Positions 34,082 to 42,659 of a stretch of 64,000 bases of DNA are shown here, piece by piece. The translations under genes and the position numbers were made by a program. The stretch spans positions 124,001 through 188,000 of the forward strand of contig NZ_JADPKA010000046.1 of NCBI RefSeq assembly GCF_023073715.1. The letters run 5' to 3'. Under the pieces are notes generated by a model. It made no database searches. It had not been told where the DNA came from and saw nothing but the letters and a program-made list of their open reading frames with translations. The stretch's first letter is position 1. Each line of letters starts with the position of its first letter. The DNA is from Bradyrhizobium sp. 164. Its GTDB lineage: Bacteria; Pseudomonadota; Alphaproteobacteria; Rhizobiales; Xanthobacteraceae.

Positions 34082-35284
34082 TCAGGGCCGCCAGTTGTAG
34101 ATCCAGTCCTGCCGCGCCAGCATGCGGTCCGGTCCGAGTGCGCGGATCGCAAGATCGCGCGCGATCGCGAGCGGCCCGCTGAAATGATAGATGCGGCCCT
34201 GCTGTCGCGCGGTCCGCTGCACCCGCCGCACGCGCGCTTGGCGCGCGCGGCCATATTGCGTCAGCGCGGCTGTGATGCCGGCGGTGCTCTCGGCCGCCTC
34301 GACGCTCAAATGCCGGGCGAGCACGGCGGCATCCTCGATCGCCATGCCGGCGCCCTGCGCTGCGAACGGCAGCATCGCATGCACGGCATCGCCGAGCAGC
34401 CCGACGGGACCCTTGCTCCAGGGGCAGCCGTCAGGCACGCCGAACAGCGCCCATTTTCGCCAGGCTTCGACCGCGGCGAGCATCATCCGCGCCGGTGGCG
34501 GCCAGCGCGGTGCGGCGAAAGCCTCCATGACCTCGGGAGGATCGCCGGGCGTGCTCCAGCCCGGCCTGTTCCACGTGCCCGGCAGCACCGCGACCACGTT
34601 GATCTGGCGTCCGCCCGCGATCGGATAGGCCACGAGATGGGCGTTCGGGCCCATCCAGAGCTGCACCCGGCGCGCGGTGTAGTCCTTCGGCAGTTGCGTC
34701 GCATCGAGCGTGCCGCGCCAGGCGATCAGGCCTGAAAAGCGCGGCTGCACGTCGGGAAACAGATGCTGGCGGACCGTCGACCAGATGCCGTCGGCGCCGA
34801 TCAATGCGCTCGCAAGATCGCTGCGGCGGATCGTGCCGCTGCGATGGACCACCGTCAGCCCCTTGGTGTGAGGCGCGACGTCCTCGAAGGTTGCGCCCAG
34901 CTTCAGGTCGATATCAGGATGGTCGGACACCGCGCCGGCGAGCGCCGATTGCAGATCGGCGCGGTGCACCACCCAATAGGGAGCGCCGGCGCGCGCGGAG
35001 GCTGCCTCGCCAAGCGGCATGCGCAGCAGCTCGCCGCCGGCCCGCGCGCTCATGATCGAGACCGCCTCCGGGGTCACGGCGCCCAGCTTGAGGCGTTCGG
35101 TCAGGCCGAGCTCGACCAGCACGCGGCTGGCATTGGGGGAGAGTTGCAGACCGGCGCCGGCTTCCTCGAGGCGCTCGGCTTTTTCCAGCACGACGATGCG
35201 GAAGCCGCAGGCCGCGAGCGTCAGCGCGGCCGTCAGGCCACCGATGCCGGCACCGGCGATGACAATCGTTCGGGAGAGCGCCAC
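34082..35284 (-). CDS. FAD-dependent monooxygenase (salicylate hydroxylase-like)
   Basis: The 400-residue class A flavoprotein hydroxylates an aromatic substrate with NAD(P)H and oxygen. It has the FAD motif GAGIGGLTAALTLAACGFRIVVLEKAERLEEAGAGLQLSPNASRVL at the N-terminus (GxGxxG at residues 11-16), the DG motif in ALIGADGIWSTVRQ and the GD motif in GLLGDAVHAMLPFAAQGAGMAIEDA. The closest recognisable types are salicylate and 3-hydroxybenzoate hydroxylases, but substrate is open. It follows the CHCC zinc-finger gene by 19 bases and is probably co-transcribed with it. Confidence 0.92.
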   Translation of the reverse strand: MALSRTIVIAGAGIGGLTAALTLAACGFRIVVLEKAERLEEAGAGLQLSPNASRVLVELGLTERLKLGAVTPEAVSIMSARAGGELLRMPLGEAASARAGAPYWVVHRADLQSALAGAVSDHPDIDLKLGATFEDVAPHTKGLTVVHRSGTIRRSDLASALIGADGIWSTVRQHLFPDVQPRFSGLIAWRGTLDATQLPKDYTARRVQLWMGPNAHLVAYPIAGGRQINVVAVLPGTWNRPGWSTPGDPPEVMEAFAAPRWPPPARMMLAAVEAWRKWALFGVPDGCPWSKGPVGLLGDAVHAMLPFAAQGAGMAIEDAAVLARHLSVEAAESTAGITAALTQYGRARQARVRRVQRTARQQGRIYHFSGPLAIARDLAIRALGPDRMLARQDWIYNWRP

Positions 35285-35303
35285 CCCTGACCGATGAGAG
35301 CGG

Positions 35304-35549
35304 TCAGGCCACCTTGTCCTTCAGCACGCATTCCGGCGGACGGGCCTCGCCCGCCTTCAGGTCGGCCGCGAAGCGGTACAGCGTCGAGCAATAGGGGCAG
35401 ATGATCTCGTTGTCGTTGCCGAGATCGAGGAAGACGTGCGGATGATCGAACGGAGGATTGGCGCCCACGCACATGAACTCTTGCGAGCCGATCTCGATGA
35501 CGGGAACACCGGCATCGTTATGGAAGTGCGGGACGACATGGTCGGACAT
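35304..35549 (-). CDS. CHCC zinc-finger protein
   Basis: The 81-residue protein matches the zf-CHCC family related to the NDUFS6 subunit of complex I. Zinc ligands are Cys27, His36 or His38, Cys51 and Cys54 (FMCVG, FDHPHVFLDLG, ICPYCSTLYRF). Bacterial members are small soluble proteins of unclear role, and a link to respiratory complex I assembly is suggested by the eukaryotic relative. It begins the two-gene unit with the FAD monooxygenase. Confidence 0.93.
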   Translation of the reverse strand: MSDHVVPHFHNDAGVPVIEIGSQEFMCVGANPPFDHPHVFLDLGNDNEIICPYCSTLYRFAADLKAGEARPPECVLKDKVA

Positions 35550-35854
35550 CGTAGTTCATCCTGGAGTGGCAATGGCGGCAGATACAATCAAACTGACGCG
35601 GCATTAGTAAGGCGCCGCGGACCATACTGGCGGGTGTAGATGATTGCTAGTCCAGCGGAACCGAAAGCTCCGCAATTGCCCCATGCTCATTTGCTCATGC
35701 AAATTCGACACAATCTTGCGGCTTGAGAGAAGCCCTTCTTTCGTCGGGGACGTTGTGTCGCAATTTCGGCGTACTATGTCTGTGGGCGAGCGCAATTGCG
35801 ACGACAGACGAAGCGTCAGGCGTCAACGATTTTAGGACCGTCCAGGCTTTCCGC
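35550..35854. other. Intergenic region between divergent genes, no gene seen
   Basis: These 305 bases lie between the CHCC zinc-finger gene and the unknown membrane-protein gene. They are less GC-rich than the flanks and should hold both promoters. No repeat, RNA or small gene is evident. Confidence 0.5.
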
Positions 35855-36991
35855 ATGAAATGGCTGCGAATCAGCACAGCGTTGACCGGTGTCGCGGCAT
35901 GCGCGTTCCTGCTCGCGCAGGTTGCGCCGCATGCCCGCGAGGCCGGCGCGCTTCTCGCCGCCCAGGATGATCCCGCGGTGCTCTCCGAGCTCAAGCTCGA
36001 TGCGCTGCTGCGGCAGAACGATCGCCTTGTTCAGGACAACATCGAGGCTGCGCTCGCCGCAGGCGACGCCGATCTCGCCGACAGTTTCGTCGCGCTCGCG
36101 CGTGACCGCAACATCGCGCTGCCGGACGACCTCCTGAACCGCGTCAGCGATGCGGTCAAAGCCGAGAATTCCACCCCCCATTTCGCCAAACGATTTGCCA
36201 CCGGTCTCGTCACCGGCAATGCCGACGACGTCGCGAGCCTGTCGGGAACGGTGGCCGGCGATCTCTTCGTAATCGGCGACATCAGGGACGTCGTCCGCGA
36301 AGGCAAGCACCTCGCCATGGGCGAGGATACCGACCGCCTCGTGCTGGGGCTGGCGGCGGCAGGCCTTGCGGTGACGGCGGCGACCTACGTCACCGTCGGT
36401 GGTGCCGCGCCGGTGCGCGCCGGGCTGACGCTGGTGAAGGACGCGCGCAAGGTGGGGCGGCTCGGCGAGGGGCTGGCCGTGTGGGCCGGCCGGTCCGCGC
36501 GCGAGATCGTCGACGCGCCGATGCTTCAGAACGCGGTCGCCAAGGGTTCGGTGCTGCGCCCGGGCGAGACCGTGAGTGCGATCAAGGCTGCGTTCCGCGC
36601 CGAAAAGGCCGGCGCGCTGGTTCGGCTCGGCAAGGACGTCACGCGCGTCGCCGGAAAGACCGGCACGCGCGGGGCGATGGACACGTTGCGGATCGCCGAA
36701 GGCCCGAAAGATGTGGCGCGCGCGGCGCGGCTCGCGGAAGCGCAGGGCGGCAAGACCCGCGCCATCATGAAACTGCTTGGCCGCGGCGCGCTGCTCCTCA
36801 TTGGCGGTGCGTTCGATCTGACGCTCTGGCTATTCGGCGCGGCACTGACCCTGTTGGGACTGCTGTCCTCGATCAAGGCGACCACCGAGCGCCTGACCCA
36901 GGCCTGGTGTGATCGCAGGCGCGCGCGGCGGCTCCGCCGGGCGCAGGGGGCCGCCGAGGCCGCTCTGGCGGATGCAGCCCTCAGGGTCTGA
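35855..36991 (+). CDS. Conserved hypothetical membrane protein
   Basis: I do not recognise a characterised family. The 378-residue product starts with a hydrophobic N-terminal segment (STALTGVAACAFLLAQVAPHA) that may be a signal anchor. A soluble part follows to residue 155 with LRQNDRLVQDNIEAALAAGDADLADSFVALARDRNIALPDDLLNRV. Next comes a hydrophobic hairpin (residues 165-185, LVLGLAAAGLAVTAATYVTVGG), an Ala/Gly/Arg-rich region, and a strong C-terminal membrane segment (LLIGGAFDLTLWLFGAALTLLGLLSSI) before a basic helix. The ATG at 35855 starts the conserved-looking part; longer forms lack a ribosome site. Confidence 0.72.
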   Translation: MKWLRISTALTGVAACAFLLAQVAPHAREAGALLAAQDDPAVLSELKLDALLRQNDRLVQDNIEAALAAGDADLADSFVALARDRNIALPDDLLNRVSDAVKAENSTPHFAKRFATGLVTGNADDVASLSGTVAGDLFVIGDIRDVVREGKHLAMGEDTDRLVLGLAAAGLAVTAATYVTVGGAAPVRAGLTLVKDARKVGRLGEGLAVWAGRSAREIVDAPMLQNAVAKGSVLRPGETVSAIKAAFRAEKAGALVRLGKDVTRVAGKTGTRGAMDTLRIAEGPKDVARAARLAEAQGGKTRAIMKLLGRGALLLIGGAFDLTLWLFGAALTLLGLLSSIKATTERLTQAWCDRRRARRLRRAQGAAEAALADAALRV

Positions 36992-37040
36992 AGCGCGATG
37001 AGATTGAGGTCATTCGTAGCCGCGATAGAGGCTATTGTTT

Positions 37041-37117
37041 GAGCATGATCTCCGCGCAAACGCGTTCCGCGTTTGTGGAGCGGAAAAACCCGCTGCACAC
37101 TTGTCCGGATCGTGCTC
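37041..37117. repeat. Dispersed palindromic repeat, GAGCATGATC family
   Basis: GAGCATGATC at the left end pairs with GGATCGTGCTC at the right end, and the inner hairpin CGCAAACGCG/CGCGTTTGTG is nearly perfect. It resembles a repeat common in Bradyrhizobium genomes and lies between the unknown membrane-protein gene and the alpha/beta hydrolase gene. Confidence 0.78.
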
Positions 37118-37153
37118 TAAGATCGACTTTTCCCCTCAAGACCTGCGGAACTG

Positions 37154-37912
37154 ATGATGCCGAGCTTCCACAACGGCGCCGTTGAAATTGCCTATCTCGA
37201 CGAAGGTGAGGGCGACCCGATCATTCTCGTGCACGGCTTTGCCTCCAGCAAGAACGTGAACTGGGTCTATCCGACCTGGGTCTCGGAACTGCGCAAGAAC
37301 GGCCGCCGTGTCATCGCACTCGACAATCGCGGCCACGGCGAGAGTGCGAAGCTCTACGAGTCCCAGCAATACTCGATCCCAATAATGGCCGGCGACGTGC
37401 TGGCACTGATGGATCATCTCGCGATCCCGCAGGCCGACATTATGGGCTATTCGATGGGTGGACGGATGGCGGCGTGGCTTGCGCTCCACGAGCCGCAGCG
37501 CCTGCGCTCGGCGATCCTCGGCGGCATCGGCATCGGCGGTCTGATCGAGGGCACCGGCCCCGGTGAGAACGTCGCCAAGGCGCTGGAGGCGCCCTCGCTC
37601 GACGACGTCACCGATCCCGTTGGGCGCACCTTCCGCGCCTTCGCCGATCAGACCCGCTCGGACCGTCGTGCACTCGCCGCCTGCCTCCGCGGCACGCGTG
37701 ACCTCATGACGAGGCAGCAGGCTGCACGCATCGAGGTGCCGGTGCTGATCGCGGTCGGCACCGCCGACGACGTCGCAGGCTCTGCCGGCGCACTCGGTGC
37801 GATCATCCCGGGCGCGCAAGTGCTCGATATCCCGGGCCGCGATCACATGCGGGCGGTCGGCGATAAGGTCTACAAGACCGGCGTGCTCGATTTCCTCTCA
37901 CGCCGCGGTTGA
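37154..37912 (+). CDS. Alpha/beta hydrolase
   Basis: The 252-residue hydrolase has the canonical fold marks: the oxyanion region VHGFASSKNVNW, DNRGHGES, the nucleophile elbow GYSMGGRMA (Ser near residue 98) and a C-terminal IPGRDHMRAV with the catalytic His. A charge-relay Asp lies in VGTADDVAG. The substrate may be an ester, lactone or thioester. Its last 15 bases overlap the convergent glycosyltransferase-like gene. Confidence 0.9.
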   Translation: MMPSFHNGAVEIAYLDEGEGDPIILVHGFASSKNVNWVYPTWVSELRKNGRRVIALDNRGHGESAKLYESQQYSIPIMAGDVLALMDHLAIPQADIMGYSMGGRMAAWLALHEPQRLRSAILGGIGIGGLIEGTGPGENVAKALEAPSLDDVTDPVGRTFRAFADQTRSDRRALAACLRGTRDLMTRQQAARIEVPVLIAVGTADDVAGSAGALGAIIPGAQVLDIPGRDHMRAVGDKVYKTGVLDFLSRRG

Positions 37913-39274
37913 GATCTCATCCGCCAGCGCGTCGTCGCCGAATGAGCGAAACAGGGCCGTCAGCACCACGAAGGTCGCAAGCCACGCCATCCGCGCGCCA
38001 TAGCGGTCGTGCGGGCCCGAGATCACGCCGCAGATGAAGGCATTACCGAGCAGCGCCAGCGACACGGTTGCTGCCAGCAGCGTCAGATCGTCAAGCCGAC
38101 GCTTGGCAAGCGCATGCACCAGCAGCACGACGAGTGCCGCCATCGAGGCCAGCGCGGCGGGGACGTGCAGCCAGTTGACGCCGTCGAAATTGACGGCCCA
38201 GTGCTGCTGTCGCGCCGCGCGCATCGGCGCGACTTGCGAAGGCACGTAACGTTCGATGATGCCGTAGGTGTGCGGGATCCAGCCGTTGGTGCCTTCGCCG
38301 GTTGCGACATGGAGCAATTGTTGCCCGATCGCCCGCAGCGCCGCGCCGGCCTGCCAGGCCGGATAGTCCGCGAGTGAATGCACGACGATGTAGCCCATCT
38401 CCTCGTTCAGCCCATCGAAGCGGCCGAGGGTGTTGAACATGCTCTTGCCCCACAGAAATTCGTCGGCGCTCGCCGGCAGCTCGTTGCGATAAGGGCAGAG
38501 CTTGTAGTGTTCGCGCGGGCAATGGTCGTTGAGATAGCGCGCCACGATGCCGTCCTGCATCATGCGACCGAAGGCGACGCCATAGCCGCCGGGCGTCCAG
38601 GTCCATTTGCCCGACAGCGCATAATTCGCCGACGTCAGCATCAGGCCGCCCGCGACGATGCTGAGACTCGCCAGCGCCAGTCCCGCAAACGGAAGGCGAG
38701 GCCCAAGGAGCGGCCGCGCCATCCAGCCGGCGGCGCACAGACCGAGCAGCACGCCGAGCGTTGCGCTGTGGGTCGCTGCGGCAAAGGCGGTGAGGACGAA
38801 CAGCGCGATTTTTTCGGGCACCGAGGTGCGGTGTCGTCCGATGACCAGGAGGAACAGCGACAGCACCGACAGTCCCGCAAAGATGTCGGTAAGCAGCATG
38901 CTGGCCAGCCAGGGCAGGGCGGTCGACAGGATCAGGAGCAGACTGATCGGGACGAAGCGGAAGGTCTGCATCAGGCCGAGCACGCGCAAGCTGAGCTGCA
39001 ACAGCCACAGCGTCGCCAGCGACTGGACCGCGAGGTTGATCCAAAAATCAAAACCCTCGCCATAGTGCAGATAGAGGCCGAACACGGTGGAGCGGCTGGG
39101 GACGAGATAGCCCTCGTACCAGCGGGCCAGATAGCCGCCGGTATCCCATTGCAACAAGGGATAGCCGTTCCAGAACGCCGGCGCGATCATCAGGAGGGGC
39201 AGGGCCATTGCGGCCAGCCGCAGCCAGAACGTGTCAGCGGCGCGCGCGCGCAATTGGTCGGTGGTGATGCTCAA
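37898..39274 (-). CDS. Polytopic membrane protein, glycosyltransferase-like (GT-C fold)
   Basis: The 458-residue protein has about ten hydrophobic segments. The first loop reads FWNGYPLLQWDTGGYLARWYEGYLVPSRSTVFGLYL, with an Asp after the first helix as in GT-C transferases. A large soluble loop (residues 245-320) contains DHCPREHYKLCPYRNELP and then a segment on FDGLNEEMGYIVVHSLADYP. A TTG at 39274 preceded by GGAG at five bases is the best start; no ATG or GTG fits near the first helix. No enzyme family is firmly recognised, so the role is inferred only from topology. Confidence 0.72.
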   Translation of the reverse strand: MSITTDQLRARAADTFWLRLAAMALPLLMIAPAFWNGYPLLQWDTGGYLARWYEGYLVPSRSTVFGLYLHYGEGFDFWINLAVQSLATLWLLQLSLRVLGLMQTFRFVPISLLLILSTALPWLASMLLTDIFAGLSVLSLFLLVIGRHRTSVPEKIALFVLTAFAAATHSATLGVLLGLCAAGWMARPLLGPRLPFAGLALASLSIVAGGLMLTSANYALSGKWTWTPGGYGVAFGRMMQDGIVARYLNDHCPREHYKLCPYRNELPASADEFLWGKSMFNTLGRFDGLNEEMGYIVVHSLADYPAWQAGAALRAIGQQLLHVATGEGTNGWIPHTYGIIERYVPSQVAPMRAARQQHWAVNFDGVNWLHVPAALASMAALVVLLVHALAKRRLDDLTLLAATVSLALLGNAFICGVISGPHDRYGARMAWLATFVVLTALFRSFGDDALADEISTAA

Positions 39275-39550
39275 ATCTGCTCCGTCCTCGCTCGGACCAT
39301 GCCCGCAATAACGGTTGGGGGAGAATTCACCAATAGTTTGACGCGGCCCGGCTTGAATTTGGCAAAACTCTGGCCACCTTGAGCCGACCTTGCCGCTTGG
39401 GGGCGTCAGAAGAAAGTCTTGTATATCAGTACTTTGGCTTGGTGTGTCGAGGCAAGGCACTGTTCACTCTCAGGCAAGCCGGTCAGGACTTTGTCGCCTA
39501 GACTGTGCTATAGAACCAACAAAACGAGCCCATTCGAAAGAGCAGATCCC

Positions 39551-40375
39551 ATGTCAGTGCATCAGGTCAATCCGGGAGGAAAGCTCGCATCGCTCGATCC
39601 GATCTGGGACCGGATCCGGAGCGAGGCGGAAGACATCGTCCATCGCGAGCCCGAGCTTGCGACCTTCATCTATTCGACGGTGCTGCATCACAGTCGCCTG
39701 GAAGATTCCGTGATTCACCGTCTCGCCGACCGGCTCGATCACTCCGCGCTGTCGGGCGATCTTGTGCGCCAGACCTATGACGAGGCGCTGCGCGACGATC
39801 CCGATCTCGGCAACGCCTTCCGCGCCGATCTCGTTGCCGTCTACGACCGCGATCCCGCGACTTCGCGCTTCATCGATCCCTTGCTCTACTTCAAGGGCTT
39901 TCATGCGATCCAGACCCATCGCCTGGCGCATTGGCTCTATCTAAAGGGCCGCAAGGATTTCGCATACTACCTCCAGAGCCGCGCCTCGGCGGTGTTCCAG
40001 ACCGATATCAATCCCGCAGCGCGCATCGGCCGCGGCATCTTCCTCGACCACGCCACCGGTTTCGTCTGCGGTGAGACGGCTGTCATCGAGGACGACGTCT
40101 CGATCCTGCACGGTGTCACGCTCGGCGGCACCGGCAAGGAGAACGAGGACCGTCATCCGAAGATCCGCCATGGCGTGCTGATCGGCGCCGGCGCAAAGAT
40201 CCTCGGCAACATCGAGATCGGCCATTGCGCACGCATCGCCGCCGGCTCGGTCGTGGTCAAGCCGGTACCGCACAACGTCACGGTTGCGGGCGTCCCCGCC
40301 AAGATCGTCGGTGAAGCCGGCTGCGCCGAGCCGTCGCGCACCATGGATCAGATGATCAACGCCATGGGACTTTGA
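39551..40375 (+). CDS. cysE: Serine O-acetyltransferase
   Basis: CysE transfers acetyl from acetyl-CoA to L-serine, the first step of cysteine synthesis, and forms a complex with cysteine synthase. The 274-residue protein has the N-terminal helical domain (DPIWDRIRSEAEDIVHREP) and a left-handed beta-helix with hexapeptide repeats from about residue 150 (PAARIGRGIFLDHATGFVCGETAVIEDDVSILHGVTLGGTGKENEDRHPKI). The catalytic His pair is in LDHATG and ILHGVTLGG. The C-terminus ends INAMGL; an Ile at the end of CysE is usual for binding to CysK, so this tail may bind differently. Confidence 0.96.
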   Translation: MSVHQVNPGGKLASLDPIWDRIRSEAEDIVHREPELATFIYSTVLHHSRLEDSVIHRLADRLDHSALSGDLVRQTYDEALRDDPDLGNAFRADLVAVYDRDPATSRFIDPLLYFKGFHAIQTHRLAHWLYLKGRKDFAYYLQSRASAVFQTDINPAARIGRGIFLDHATGFVCGETAVIEDDVSILHGVTLGGTGKENEDRHPKIRHGVLIGAGAKILGNIEIGHCARIAAGSVVVKPVPHNVTVAGVPAKIVGEAGCAEPSRTMDQMINAMGL

Positions 40376-40501
40376 TCTTCGTTTGATCGGAACAGGATTT
40401 TCCGACCCTTTCCCTCCCAAATTTCGTTGGCAATTCATGCTGGCGGTTCGTCGCGTCTCGTCGTAAACCCCGCCACGTTAGATTTCGATTGGAGACTTGC
40501 C

Positions 40502-40720
40502 GTGGACGTCAAGGAAGTGAGAAAGCTCGATGCGTATCTGAAGCGCGTATTCGGCAATCCCAAGATTCGCGTCGTGCCGCGGCCGAAGAAGGACGATTCC
40601 GCCGAGGTCTATATCGGCGAGGAGTTCATCGGCGTGCTCTTCGTCGACGATGAGGACGACGATCGCTCGTTCCAGTTCCAGATGGCGATCCTCGAGGACG
40701 ATCTCGTCGATCAGGAATAG
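40502..40720 (+). CDS. DUF3126-family small protein
   Basis: The 72-residue acidic protein matches the DUF3126 family found beside cysE in alphaproteobacteria: VDVKEVRKLDAYLKRVFGNP, then RVVPRPKKDDSAEVYIGEEFIGVLFVDDEDDDRSFQFQMAIL. The GTG at 40502 has GGAG about eight bases upstream and starts at the conserved N-terminus, so longer forms are rejected. It follows cysE by 126 bases on the same strand. Function is unknown; the conserved neighbourhood suggests a role in cysteine synthesis or its control. Confidence 0.88.
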   Translation: MDVKEVRKLDAYLKRVFGNPKIRVVPRPKKDDSAEVYIGEEFIGVLFVDDEDDDRSFQFQMAILEDDLVDQE

Positions 40721-40744
40721 TGGTGACACGGAGACTTCGGCTTC

Positions 40745-40882
40745 GTGCCCCGGACGCAGCGCAGCGCCTCTTCGGCGATGCGCTGCAGAGCCGGGGCCCC
40801 ATGCAGCAGCGGAGTGCGGTGCCTTCTGGATCCCGGCTCGGCGTCGCAGCAGCGTAAGAACGCTGCAGCGCGTCCGGGACAC
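40745..40882. repeat. Dispersed palindromic repeat, GTGCCCCGGACGC type
   Basis: The left end GTGCCCCGGACGCAGCGCAG pairs with the right end GCTGCAGCGCGTCCGGGACAC, and the middle has GATGCGCTGCAGAGCCGGG and CCCGGCTCGGCGTCGCAGC arms. It is about 138 bases long, the longest palindromic element in the window, in the gene-poor stretch after the DUF3126 gene. Confidence 0.75.
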
Positions 40883-41304
40883 GCGAGCTGCGAATGCAGC
40901 GCCCCAATATGTCGTGATTGTTTCGCCGCCGTTCTTGAGCTGGACAAGCCTCTCGCAACGACGGGCATTGGCGACGCAGCTGCACAACTCGACTTTTTTG
41001 CAACAATGCGCAGCCGCGCCGCGGCATCGGCAACGATGATGCCCTCCGATCGACGAGCTCGGCATGCACGACCATGTCGCGATCAGTGTGCTCCACGATG
41101 CGCGCACGCGCCGGGATGGGGACACGCGCCGAGCTGCAGGAAAAGCATGATGACATCATGCCCCTGTTTTGCCCGACGGGTCAAGTTGAGATTCGAAAAA
41201 TACGAAAAACCCCGATGCCCCCAATGCTTGGCTACTGTGCATGGGGTTGTTTTCGCAGTTTTTGTTTGGGAGGCTCCAGCCCGTCCTTCAAGCCGAGGCC
41301 CGGC
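40883..41304. other. Gene-poor region with a candidate conserved non-coding element
   Basis: I found no convincing gene in these 422 bases. At 41150-41190 the stretch holding GACATCATGCCCCTG and TTTTGCCCGACGGGTCAA reads like a unit repeated in Bradyrhizobium genomes, but that is from memory and unconfirmed. A-rich and T-rich tracts follow at 41195-41275, unusual for this genome. The region separates the end of the cysE unit from the convergent membrane-protein gene. Confidence 0.4.
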
Positions 41305-42012
41305 TCAGCCCTTCGGCCCGCGCAGCTGCGCGGTCAGCTTCTCCATCGCCTCCGCCACATCTCGCCACTGCGACAGCCAGCTTCGCGGAAAGCGGAAGGT
41401 GAGGTCGGCGCCGCCGACGCGGCGCTCGGAGAGGCACATGCCGGGAGTGGCCGCATCGCGGGTGCAGCGTGCGGTCAGCGCCGGACTTGCGGCGGAATAG
41501 AGATCCTCGCTGCCGTAAGGGGTCTCAGCGCGAAACATCCGCATCGTCAGGCCCTCTTCGGGCATCGTCGCGGCCCGGTCGAGATAGCGCGGATAGATCG
41601 TGGCCGTTCGCTGCTCGGGCGCGAGTGCATCGTGATGGGCCGCGATCGACAGGAAGATGCGGTCGATCGATTGCGCCGCCGCCTCCACCGTATCGGCGGT
41701 GACGTGCTTCGGAGCGCCGGGCGGTTCCAGCGAGGGATAGAGGAAATCGAGATCGATGCGCTCCTGCGGCCCGGAGTGTCGCTGGATCTTCATCCGGATC
41801 GCCGTCACAGGCAGGTTGAACAGGGTGCCGCCGACGCTCACCGGTAGCTTGTCCGGGGCGTTCGCACCGCGCGTGCCCCAGGTCGGCCACAGCAAATAGG
41901 CAACGAGCGCGACCGCGCACGCCGCAGCGGCGCCGCCGAGCGCGATCGGGACGACGTGCGCTCGGGTGCGCGTCCGGGGAGAGCGAGAGGAGGCTGCCGA
42001 AAACACCGTCAT
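41305..42012 (-). CDS. Conserved hypothetical membrane-anchored protein
   Basis: I do not recognise a family with known function. The 235-residue product has a basic N-terminus (SRSPRTRTRAHVV), one membrane helix (IALGGAAAACAVALVAYLLW, residues 23-42) and a periplasmic part. Notable segments are DKLPVSVGGTLFNLPVTAIRMKIQR, DLDFLYPSLEPPG, RTATIYPRYLDRAATMPEEGLTMRMF and two cysteines (TARCTR, GMCLSERR) that may form a disulfide. The topology is inner-membrane anchor with C-terminus outside. No operon partner is evident. Confidence 0.75.
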   Translation of the reverse strand: MTVFSAASSRSPRTRTRAHVVPIALGGAAAACAVALVAYLLWPTWGTRGANAPDKLPVSVGGTLFNLPVTAIRMKIQRHSGPQERIDLDFLYPSLEPPGAPKHVTADTVEAAAQSIDRIFLSIAAHHDALAPEQRTATIYPRYLDRAATMPEEGLTMRMFRAETPYGSEDLYSAASPALTARCTRDAATPGMCLSERRVGGADLTFRFPRSWLSQWRDVAEAMEKLTAQLRGPKG

Positions 42013-42234
42013 GAGCTAGCGCAAGGTAAGCCGCAGTCGGCCGCTGGCCGACGAATCAGCGGCGAATATGCCATGTGCCGGCGATTTCGCGCAGCGCTCC
42101 CCACCTGCGGAGAGCGGGAAGGCCCCTGCGCGGGTTGGCGGGCGGCGTTAACCTTCCCTTAAGGATAATGTAGCGTTAACCGGCACGATTTGTCACAGGT
42201 GGGCGCCAGCGTCGCGTAAGGGCGGACCGTTCCG

Positions 42235-42564
42235 ATGACACCTGAAGCTCTCAATACCTTCTTCTCGATCTGCATCGGTTTCGCGCTCGCGGGCGCGCTC
42301 GTGAACGGATACCAGGCGTTCGCGCAGCGTCCCGCCGGCTTCGGCTTGTTGCAGGACGGCGTCGCGCCGAAGACCTTCGCGGCCGTGCCCTTCCTGGTCT
42401 TCGCGGCGCCCTTCATCATCATGCGCAACACGCTCCGCGGCATCCGTGTGGAAACCCGCCGCGCCGAATTCGTGATGATGGCGACCCTCATCGCCGGCTT
42501 CTGGAGCATGATGAGCGGCACCTTCTTCCTGATGACGCTGCGCGCAGCTGGCGTGCTGGGCTGA
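42235..42564 (+). CDS. Small conserved membrane protein
   Basis: The 109-residue protein has three or four hydrophobic segments: SICIGFALAGALVNGYQAF, KTFAAVPFLVFAAPFIIM, and VMMATLIAGFWSMMSGTFFLMTLRAAGVL. A polar loop GIRVETRRAEF separates the second and third. It resembles DUF6949-like proteins of Rhizobiales, though that assignment is from memory. Its function is unknown. It precedes the gamma-carbonic anhydrase gene by 95 bases on the same strand. Confidence 0.78.
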   Translation: MTPEALNTFFSICIGFALAGALVNGYQAFAQRPAGFGLLQDGVAPKTFAAVPFLVFAAPFIIMRNTLRGIRVETRRAEFVMMATLIAGFWSMMSGTFFLMTLRAAGVLG

Positions 42565-42659
42565 CGCCTCCCGCGCGACCCTTGACGCTCCGCGTGGCGG
42601 CCCCTTTGCGTCCAGGCCGCCGTTTCGCTATGCCAGGATCATCCTGACAGGAGACCTCC

